This document shows, piece after piece, positions 57,180 to 64,000 of a stretch of DNA of 64,000 nucleotides (positions are counted from its first letter, which is position 1; the number at the start of each line of letters is the position of its first letter). The translations under genes were made by a program, and so were the position numbers. Source of the stretch: JAJVID01 sp050247435. Lineage in GTDB: Bacteria; Acidobacteriota; Blastocatellia; RBC074. Where the stretch lies: NCBI GenBank assembly GCA_050247435.1, contig JBFWUF010000004.1:62001-126000 (forward strand). The letters run 5' to 3'. The notes beneath the pieces are model-generated. The model was not told the DNA's origin. It ran no database searches and saw only the letters and a program-made list of their open reading frames with translations.

Positions 57180-58852
57180 CTATTGCTGCCCGCTGCCCGC
57201 GGTAACTTCCTTGACTCTCTTGACGCGCGTGACACGGTCGTTCTGCTCGTAAAGCAGTTCGGCTACTTCGCCTTTTTCATTTTTGACAAACGTGATCTGC
57301 GCCTCGACTTCGGGAATGAAAAACTTCGTTTCCGCGGCCGGGAACAACTCGCGTTTCGGATTGCCTGGCGCCTGACCGAAATAGCGGGAACCTTCCCTGG
57401 TCACAAAGTACGGGCGGTTGTTTCCGAAGTCGTACTTGCCGGCGTAAGTGTCGAAGACCTGCGGATCAATCTTGGCCAGTTGCTTCGGCTTTTCGGCGAC
57501 GTAATCCACAAAGCCCATCATCATCTCGTCGTAAGTCGGCTCGCCGTAACGTACCGGCTTGGACGGATCGGGATTGAATTTGTTCTTCGTTGAGTTGTCG
57601 AAATAGCCAGTGACCTGAATCTTGCTTCCGCCGGGAATGCGCAGCGGCTGTTTCGGGTTGTAAGACATCTGCCAGTTGAAGCTGTAGCTCGGCACGTTCA
57701 GCAAAACTTCCGACTTGCCGTCAGGGTAGATCACTTTGTATTCCATCGCAGCGCCTCGATAGTGCATATGCGGTAACAACGAATGAATCGTGATGTCGGT
57801 CGCGGGCTTCCAAACGCCCGTAACCTTGTGACGTTCTGCGCCAGGTGGAATCTGAAAAAAGCTGTTCGACACGGCGCGTGTCTTCAGCGTCTTTTCGGGC
57901 GTCTGTTTGGCGAAGACAAGGCCGACGCTAGAACGATCGGTCTGCGCGCTGCCCGCGACTTTTGAGTAATGCACCTGGAAGCGAATAGTCGCGCCCGCCG
58001 GAATCTTCTTCGCGATGCCCTGATTCCATACGCCGTAATCGCTGCCCGGAGCGTAAGCCGTCAGGAAGTCGTTAACGTTGTTGTACCCGCGCAGGTTCGG
58101 CGGGATTTCGCTGGCGTCGTTGTAGACCGGCTGATCCGGTTTCATGCGGATCAAATAGCCGTCGCGGTAAAACGGGCCGCTCTTCAACGACATCTCCAGC
58201 GCCTTGTCGCGCTGCTCTTTCGGAACTTTGGCGAGACTGGGGCTTCCGGGCGGGACGACGAAAGCGATGATGTGGTGCACGATTTTGCGATTGCCCGGAC
58301 GCGCTTCGGCCATCTGCACGTATTTGTCTTCGGTGAAATTGGCCGGCACGTCGAAGTATTGATATTCGTCAGGCCCGCTAGCTGCGAGCGTGAACTCTTC
58401 AGGCATTTCAATGACCACGTCCGGTTTGCCGATTGTCCAGCCTTCGGCGAATTGCGGCGTCGAGGGCAGATCCGACGGCGCCCCTTCTTTCGCCCCGCCG
58501 TCAATCCAGGCCGTGATCGTATCAATCTCCTGTTGTTTCAGGCGGCGGTCATTAGCCCATTCGCCGACGTGCGGATCGGCGTGCCACGGAGGCATCTGGC
58601 GTTTGACGACCTGCTCCTTGATTGATTTCGCCCACGGGCGCGCGTCTTTGTAGCTCAAACCGAAAACGGCGCGGACTCGCCGGGGCGGTGGCATTCGGCG
58701 CAGTTCTTGAAAAAGATCGGCGCGACGTCTTTGTTGAACGTGACAGTCTTCGCCGACGACTTCTTTCCTGTCGCCTGGCCGGCGGGCAGCGTGATCAGAG
58801 CGATGGCCGCAAGACCGATCAGCGCGATCAAAACGACTCGAGACTTGTTCAT
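57180..58852 (-). pseudogene. Copper type II monooxygenase-like protein with cytochrome c N-terminus, frameshifted
   Basis: The true start is MNKSRVVLIALIGLAAIALI at 58852, giving a signal peptide and TFNKDVAPIFFKNCAECHRPGESAPFS with a CAECH haem site. That frame ends at 58655. The rest, from LSYKDARPWAKSIKEQ on, is in another frame: expected PFS-x-LSYKD is here one base (or two missing) out of register near 58660. Downstream is a PHM-like dicopper domain: the KIVHHIIAFVVPPGS and HSLLPHMHYRGAAMEYKVIYPDG His clusters. Such fusions are common in soil Acidobacteria and Verrucomicrobia. Either a pseudogene or a sequencing error; the rest looks undamaged. Confidence 0.8.
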
Positions 58853-59014
58853 AGCTTCTACTCCCTCGAATTGGTTTTCTTTCCGCGGATGCGGAAAAGC
58901 CGATACGCTTCTCTGACCGGAGATACGCACATAGGCGATTGAAGGGTTGCGGAATTTTTCGGCGCGAATCGGTAGCGCACAAAAAGTAATATTGCGAGTC
59001 GTGTGAGTTTCCTC

Positions 59015-59121
59015 CACCGCAGAGGCGCAGAGGACGCAGAGGAAACGCGGAGAGATTGCCAGAAGGCTCTTTTCTCTCCTCTTCTCTGCGGAGTCTCCGC
59101 GTTCTCTGCGCCTCTGCGGTG
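59015..59121. repeat. Family B tandem-arm inverted repeat, copy 2
   Basis: The outer arms begin CACCGCAGAGGCGCAGAG on both strands (59015-59032 and 59104-59121) and are perfectly complementary over 18 bases. Inside, the left arm has one extra 9-10 base CGCAGAGGA unit relative to the right arm. It is in the gap between the copper-monooxygenase gene start (58852) and the stop of the DUF4097-like gene (59156). Confidence 0.85.
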
Positions 59122-59155
59122 AACTCAGCATTGCCTTTTTAGCTCTACCAGCGGA

Positions 59156-59911
59156 TCAATTCACACCGCTCTTCTCATTCTGCTTGTCCGCTTTTTCATC
59201 CGGCATTTTGCTGACCTGAATGTCGCCGATGCCGACGCGCAGGTAGAGGCGGCGAGTGGAGGGTGGCAGATTGCTCTCCATCTTCGCGCCGAGCAGCTTC
59301 TGCCTGCTGTAATCCGCGTTCCCGAACTCTGACGAGACGTCGCCGATCTTGACCCTGGCGTCAACCGCGTACTGATTCTCTCCGGGCGCCCTGACGTGGA
59401 TTTCGCCGATGCGGTTGGTGGCCTCGATGTCGCCGTCAACGTTCACCACCCCGACTTCGCCGATGTCGTGTTTGATCATCAACGAACTGTGGCGCGGGAC
59501 TTTGATCGTGTATTCCAGATTGGCGTTCGTCTTCCCTCTCAACAACCGCGTCGGTGTGCGCGACGGGAAAGTCGTTCTGATGACGAGCAGAGAGCTTTCC
59601 GACACCTGTTCCATTTCAATCTTGACGCGTTCCAGTTCTTTCAAGCCTTTGGCCAGATTCTTCGGCTCATACTCTTTCTGCGTCTTTTTGATGACGGTCA
59701 GCTCGACTTCCGGCTTGTCCCATCCCTCGACTTGGACTTCGCCAAGCGAATCTATAATTTGAATCGTGCCGCGCGAACCGAATTCCAGCCGCCCGGTTGT
59801 CGTGACCTCGGCCCTCTGCTTAGCGACAGTCTGAGCCTGCGCCTCACCACAGAGCGCAAGCGCGCCAATCGCCGCAATCAAACAAAGCAGAATCATTAAT
59901 CTTTCTCGCAT
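59156..59911 (-). CDS. DUF4097-like secreted beta-helix protein
   Basis: A 251-residue secreted protein with a signal peptide (LMILLCLIAAIGALALCGEAQAQ). The rest is beta-rich with the pattern of DUF4097/putative adhesin proteins: TIQIIDSLGEVQVEGWDKPEVELTVIKK, then VPRHSSLMIKHDIGEVGVVNVDGDIEATNRIGEIHVRA, a repeated D-I-x-x-x-N-x-I-G helix-like coil. No catalytic residues are visible. It lies 81 bases after ADOP 3 on the same strand. Confidence 0.8.
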   Translation of the reverse strand: MRERLMILLCLIAAIGALALCGEAQAQTVAKQRAEVTTTGRLEFGSRGTIQIIDSLGEVQVEGWDKPEVELTVIKKTQKEYEPKNLAKGLKELERVKIEMEQVSESSLLVIRTTFPSRTPTRLLRGKTNANLEYTIKVPRHSSLMIKHDIGEVGVVNVDGDIEATNRIGEIHVRAPGENQYAVDARVKIGDVSSEFGNADYSRQKLLGAKMESNLPPSTRRLYLRVGIGDIQVSKMPDEKADKQNEKSGVN

Positions 59912-59992
59912 AACCGACTCCTCCTGAAAAATTTTGTTTGTGGCATCGCTTGTCTCTATAACGAACGTTGGCTGGCTTCAGAGTGCAAAAAA

Positions 59993-62419
59993 TCACTCGC
60001 GCCTTAACGCAATCATCGGATCAACCTTCGCCGCGCGTTGCGCGGGAATGAAGCATGCCAGCATCGCAACCACGGCCAACGATGCCGCGACAGCGATGAA
60101 CGTTAATGGGTCGGTCGCGCTCACGCCGAAGAGCATTCCCGCCAGAAAGCGTGTCAGGACGATAGCCGCGACCGCGCCCAGCCCGATGCCCGCAAGCGTC
60201 AACCGCACTCCCTGCCCCAGGACGAGTTTCAGAATGTCGCGCCGCCCGGCGCCTAACGCCATCCGGACGCCGATCTCGTGCGTGCGTTGAGACACTCCGA
60301 ACGCGATCACGCCGTAAATCCCAACCGCCGCCAGCGCCAGCGCGATGACGGCGAAGACGCCGATCAGCATTGACGGATAGCGGCGCGCGAAAGTGGCGGG
60401 CAGGTTCTCCATCAACTGCTCCATCGCCCGTCCGCTGAAGAATGACAGGTCGGGTTCCAGCGCAAGTCCTTCGCGGCGAATCGCGCCCGCAAGGTTCGCC
60501 GGGTCGGCGTCAGCGCGCACGAGCAGATTGGTCACGCTGCTTGGGGCTTGCAGGAAGGGGTAATAAACAACCGGGGTGATCTTCGCGTCCAGCCCGTTCA
60601 ACTTTTCGTCGGCCACGACGCCGACAATTTCGTTCGGCGTGCGGTCATTGCCGGTGAAGATCAAGCGCCGGCCAACCGCTTCGCCGTTCGAGAAGACGCG
60701 ATTGGCCAGCGTCTGATTGACGATCACGACCTGCGGCGACGAGGCGTTGTCGCGTTCGGTGAAATGACGGCCACGAAGCAGCGGAATCTCCATCGTGCGG
60801 AAATAGCCCGCGCTCACGTCGCGCAGGTTCGACTCAACCTCCTGGCCCGGCGGAGGCGGCGGTTCGCCTTCGATGATGAAGCGCGTTGTGTTGCCGCCGA
60901 CCAGCGGAAGCACGCTGACAGTCGCCACGCTCTTCACGTCGGGCAAGGCTTCAAGCCGCGCGAGGTATTGTTGATGAAAGGCCGTGACCTTGCTGTCTTC
61001 GGCGTATTTCGCCATCGGCAGCGCGGTTGTCACGAGCCACAGGTTTTCGGTGTTGAAGCCGGGATTCGCGCGCAGCAATCGAAACAGACTTTGCGTCAAC
61101 AATCCGGCGCCGACCAGCAGCGTCAACGCCAGCGCGATCTCGACCACGACCAGAGCGCTACGTAACCGCTGGCGCGCGGCTCCGGCGGATGACCTGCCGC
61201 CTTCCTTCAACGTCTCGTGCAAATCCTGCTTGCCCGCCTGCCACGCCGGAGCGAGGCCGAAGACCAGTCCCGTGAGCAGCGACAATCCAGCAGTGAAAGC
61301 GAAGATGCGCCCGTCCAGCGCGAGGTTACGCAAATACGGCATCGCGCTCAAAGGTGTTTCGGGGATGGCGGCGACTAGCGCATCAACTCCCCATCGCGCC
61401 AGCAACAACCCCGCCGCGCCGCCGATCACGGCCAGCAGCAAACTTTCGGTCAACAGTTGCCGCGCCATTCGCCAATGGCTGGCGCCAAGAGCCGTGAGAA
61501 CGGCAAGCTCTTTCTGCCTCGCAGCCGCCCGCGTCAGCGACAGATTCGCAACATTCGCGCACGCGATCAACAGCACGAAAATAACTGCGCCGAGCAGCGC
61601 CAGCAGAATCGGCCTGACGCTGCCGACAATCTCTTCGTGCAGCGGGACGAAGATGATGCTTGTGCCGGCGTGCGAATCGGGGTGCGCTTGCGCGATGCGC
61701 TCGCCGATCACGCGCATCTCAGCCGCAGCCTGCTCGACGCTGACGCCGGGTTTGAGCCGGGCGATGACGTTGGTTCCGTGCATATAGCGGCGGCTGCGCT
61801 GCGCTTCGCTCGCCACGTACGGCGCCCACAACTCAGCTCCGCCGCGCGGCGCGAATTGAAAGCCCGGCGGCAACACACCGATGACCGTGTACGGATTACC
61901 GTTGAGCGTCAGCATCTGGCCAACAATTTTACTATCGCCACCGAAGCGCCGTTGCCACAGGCCGAAAGTCAGCATCACGACGTTCGCCGCGCCCGGCTGA
62001 TCTTCGCCTTCGTTGAACGCGCGTCCGACCAGAGGCTCTACGCCCAGGACGGAAAAGAAATTGGCCGAGCCGCGCGCGCCCTGAATCCGCTCCGTCGCGT
62101 CACGCCCGGTCAAAGTGAAACCGCCGCCCGTGTACGCCGCCACTCCCTCGAACGCCTGATTCTGCCGCCAGTCCAGAAAATCGGGATACGAAGCTTCGCG
62201 CCTGGGAAAATTCTTCTGCGGAGTCATCTCCCACAAATGCGCCAGGCGATCAGGCTCGCGGTAAGGCAGCCCGCGCAACAACGCGGCGTTGACCACAGTG
62301 AAAATCGCCGTGTTCGCGCCGATGCCCAGCGCCAGCGTAAGAACAGCGACGAAAGCAAAGCCGGGATTTTTCAACAGCGCCCGCGCGCCGAAGCGCAGGT
62401 CTTGCCACAGGGTTTGCAT
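59993..62419 (-). CDS. ADOP family ABC permease (MacB_PCD/FtsX) 3
   Basis: An 808-residue orphan permease of the same double MacB/FtsX build. It starts MQTLWQDLRFGARALLKNPGFAFVAVLTLALGIGANTAIFT and ends AQRAAKVDPMIALRRE, with FtsX cores ALLGAVIFVLLIACANVANLSLTR and GIYGVIAFGVSQRTHEIGVRMALGAG. AGGAG precedes the ATG. It starts 24 bases after the stop of the fourth ADOP gene, so these two are probably one transcript, unlike ADOP 1 and 2. Confidence 0.94.
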   Translation of the reverse strand: MQTLWQDLRFGARALLKNPGFAFVAVLTLALGIGANTAIFTVVNAALLRGLPYREPDRLAHLWEMTPQKNFPRREASYPDFLDWRQNQAFEGVAAYTGGGFTLTGRDATERIQGARGSANFFSVLGVEPLVGRAFNEGEDQPGAANVVMLTFGLWQRRFGGDSKIVGQMLTLNGNPYTVIGVLPPGFQFAPRGGAELWAPYVASEAQRSRRYMHGTNVIARLKPGVSVEQAAAEMRVIGERIAQAHPDSHAGTSIIFVPLHEEIVGSVRPILLALLGAVIFVLLIACANVANLSLTRAAARQKELAVLTALGASHWRMARQLLTESLLLAVIGGAAGLLLARWGVDALVAAIPETPLSAMPYLRNLALDGRIFAFTAGLSLLTGLVFGLAPAWQAGKQDLHETLKEGGRSSAGAARQRLRSALVVVEIALALTLLVGAGLLTQSLFRLLRANPGFNTENLWLVTTALPMAKYAEDSKVTAFHQQYLARLEALPDVKSVATVSVLPLVGGNTTRFIIEGEPPPPPGQEVESNLRDVSAGYFRTMEIPLLRGRHFTERDNASSPQVVIVNQTLANRVFSNGEAVGRRLIFTGNDRTPNEIVGVVADEKLNGLDAKITPVVYYPFLQAPSSVTNLLVRADADPANLAGAIRREGLALEPDLSFFSGRAMEQLMENLPATFARRYPSMLIGVFAVIALALAAVGIYGVIAFGVSQRTHEIGVRMALGAGRRDILKLVLGQGVRLTLAGIGLGAVAAIVLTRFLAGMLFGVSATDPLTFIAVAASLAVVAMLACFIPAQRAAKVDPMIALRRE

Positions 62420-62443
62420 ACTTTTCTCCTGGTTGAAATTGAA

Positions 62444-64000
62444 TCATTCCGTGCGCAAAGCAATCATCGGAGCCACCTGCGTCGCCCGCCGCGCGGGAAT
62501 CAAGCAGGCCAGCAGAGCTGCGGCTGCCAGGAATGCGGCTCCTCCAATAAAGGTCAGCGGGTCGGTTGGCCTCACTTCAAACAACATCGTCGCCAACAGC
62601 CGCGTGACGGCGAAAGCTCCCGCGACGCCCAAGCCAATGCCGAGCAAGGTCAATTGCAAACCATAGCGCAGCATCAGCCGCATCACCTTTGCGCCGGTCG
62701 CGCCCAGCGCCATGCGAATGCCGATTTCCTGCGTGCGTTGCGTGACGGCATACGCCATCACGCCGTAAATCCCGGTGAGCGCCAACACCAGCGCCGTCAG
62801 TGCGAACGCGCCGAACAACACCAGGCTGAAACGCCGCTGATCGAATGACGCGGCAAAGACCTGGCGCAGCGTGCGGAATTCGAGCGGCGCGTCGGGTTGT
62901 AATGACTGCATCGTTGCGCGCATCGGCGCCATCAGCGCGGACGCTTCGCCTTGCGCGCGCGCCACGACCGTGAAATCCGCCGTGCGGCGCGGGCGCTGCA
63001 AGTAATGCGCGTAAATCGTCGCCGTGACGGGTTCATCCAAACCATATTCGCGCACATCTCCGACGACGCCGACGATGTGCAGCAGGTTTTTGTATCCATC
63101 CATATTGCCGAATTGCAGCGTGCGCCCCAGTGGGTCTGCGTTGGGGAAGTAGCGTTGCGCCAGGCGCTGGCTGATGACGGCGGCGTGCGGCGCATTGGCG
63201 CTGTCGCCATCGCTGAAGAGCCTGCCGCGCAACAGCCGGATGCCCATGGCCGTGAAATAATCCCCGCCCACTACGCGATATTCAGCGTTGCCTTTCTGGT
63301 TCGAATCGTTGTCAATCAGGAACTGGCCGTCTGGGCCGCCCGTCATCGGCAGCGTGGAGACGCCGCCGACCGCCGTCACTCCGGGCAAGGCGCGCAACCG
63401 CTCGAACATCTGTTGATGCCCTTGCGCCAGTTGCTGCTGTTGCTCAAGCTCGGCTTCCGGTTTCGCCCAATTCGGCGACGGCACGGTAAAAGTCATTGTC
63501 ACGGCGCTTTCGGGTTGGAAGCCGGGATCAATCTGCAACAGCGTGCGCAAACTTTTCGCCAGCAGCCCCGCGCCAATCAGCAACACCAGCGTCAGCGCGA
63601 TTTGCGCGACGACCAACCCCGCGCGCAGCCGTTTGCTCACCGTGTGCGCCGACAAACCGCGCCCCGCTTCCGTCAATCCCGCGCGCAACACGCCCGCGCC
63701 GAACCGGAACGCGGGCACGCAACCGAGCGCCAGCGCGACCAGCGCCGACAGGCCGAACGCAAACGCAAGCACACGCCAGTTCATCGCAATCTCATTCGTG
63801 CGCGGCACATAGTCTTTGCTCAGTCCCACCAGCGCATCGAGACCCCAGATCGCCAGCAATACGCCCGCCGCCCCTGCGAACAAAGCCAGCAGCAGGTTTT
63901 CAGCCAGCAATTGCCGCAGCATGCGCCACCGCGTCGCGCCCAGCGCCGCGCGCACCGCGAACTCTTTCTGCCGCGCCGTCACGCGCGCGAGCAACAGGTT
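62444..64000 (-). CDS. ADOP family ABC permease 4, partial (5' end outside window)
   Basis: The C-terminal 518 residues or so of a fourth orphan permease, open to the window edge. It enters within the first FtsX unit (LLLARVTARQKEFAVRAALGATRWRMLRQLLAENLLLALFAGAAG), followed by the second periplasmic core (about residues 150-390 of the fragment) and the second FtsX unit (GIYGVMAYAVTQRTQEIGIRMALGAT), ending ATQVAPMIALRTE. It lies immediately upstream of ADOP 3 (24-base gap), so the two are a tandem pair. The missing part would contain the first membrane helix and first periplasmic core. Confidence 0.93.
   Translation of the reverse strand, partial: NLLLARVTARQKEFAVRAALGATRWRMLRQLLAENLLLALFAGAAGVLLAIWGLDALVGLSKDYVPRTNEIAMNWRVLAFAFGLSALVALALGCVPAFRFGAGVLRAGLTEAGRGLSAHTVSKRLRAGLVVAQIALTLVLLIGAGLLAKSLRTLLQIDPGFQPESAVTMTFTVPSPNWAKPEAELEQQQQLAQGHQQMFERLRALPGVTAVGGVSTLPMTGGPDGQFLIDNDSNQKGNAEYRVVGGDYFTAMGIRLLRGRLFSDGDSANAPHAAVISQRLAQRYFPNADPLGRTLQFGNMDGYKNLLHIVGVVGDVREYGLDEPVTATIYAHYLQRPRRTADFTVVARAQGEASALMAPMRATMQSLQPDAPLEFRTLRQVFAASFDQRRFSLVLFGAFALTALVLALTGIYGVMAYAVTQRTQEIGIRMALGATGAKVMRLMLRYGLQLTLLGIGLGVAGAFAVTRLLATMLFEVRPTDPLTFIGGAAFLAAAALLACLIPARRATQVAPMIALRTE

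Noticed and set aside
57180..58982. 600-residue protein starting at 58982
   Set aside because: The first 110 residues of that frame are low-complexity, whereas the other frame carries the real signal peptide and haem motif; a frameshift is the simpler reading.

Overview
This 64 kb window is one end-to-end stretch of a high-GC Gram-negative chromosome, most likely from an Acidobacteriota member (Blastocatellia-like is my guess). The evidence is four large orphan MacB/FtsX permeases of the acidobacterial duplicated orphan permease (ADOP) type, a VWFA-related protein of the acidobacterial type, and three Oar-like TonB-dependent receptors that begin with a carboxypeptidase-regulatory-like domain. 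An lpxL-like/lpxB pair shows that the cell makes lipid A. No phage, plasmid, integrase, transposase or CRISPR array was seen.

Layout. 1-8.0 kb: 3' part of rnr, a small membrane protein, a zinc alcohol dehydrogenase, proS, a SAM methyltransferase, and an ArnT-like membrane glycosyltransferase gene split by a palindromic repeat. 8.1-24 kb: two intact TonB-dependent receptors and one receptor pseudogene that has lost its plug region, with a Dabb protein, an MFS exporter, a secreted protein of unknown function and a VWA protein. 24.2-29.8 kb: DinB and WYL regulator, HAD phosphatase and Rieske ferredoxin, then a compact acyltransferase-GDT1-lpxB operon. 30-31.7 kb: L-lactate permease. 31.8-42.5 kb, all on the minus strand: acylphosphatase, apt, tRNA-Arg(CCT), a TPR protein, a propeller-type sensor kinase, a NarL-type regulator, a lone receiver protein and a large secreted FG-GAP repeat protein. 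This may be one signalling and surface-protein locus. 42.7-49.9 kb: VanY-like peptidase, two decaying gene relics (doxX-like and glucose-dehydrogenase-like), a DUF2846 lipoprotein, a GH63-like glucosidase, a mono-haem TPR-like protein and a DUF1361 protein. 50-64 kb: four ADOP permeases interleaved with a 2-oxoglutarate/IPNS-like oxygenase, YceI, a frameshifted copper monooxygenase/cytochrome gene and a DUF4097-like protein.

The most striking non-coding feature is a dense population of dispersed inverted repeats (more than a dozen copies, several sequence-unrelated families). At least five families share one architecture: each arm is itself a short tandem array of 7-10 bp units, with the complementary array in the opposite arm. 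One copy is flanked by a 9-bp direct repeat, one has split a gene, one supplies the apparent start of a gene, and others sit at stop codons or in leaders. These look like non-autonomous mobile or amplifying elements, some of which may now act as terminators.
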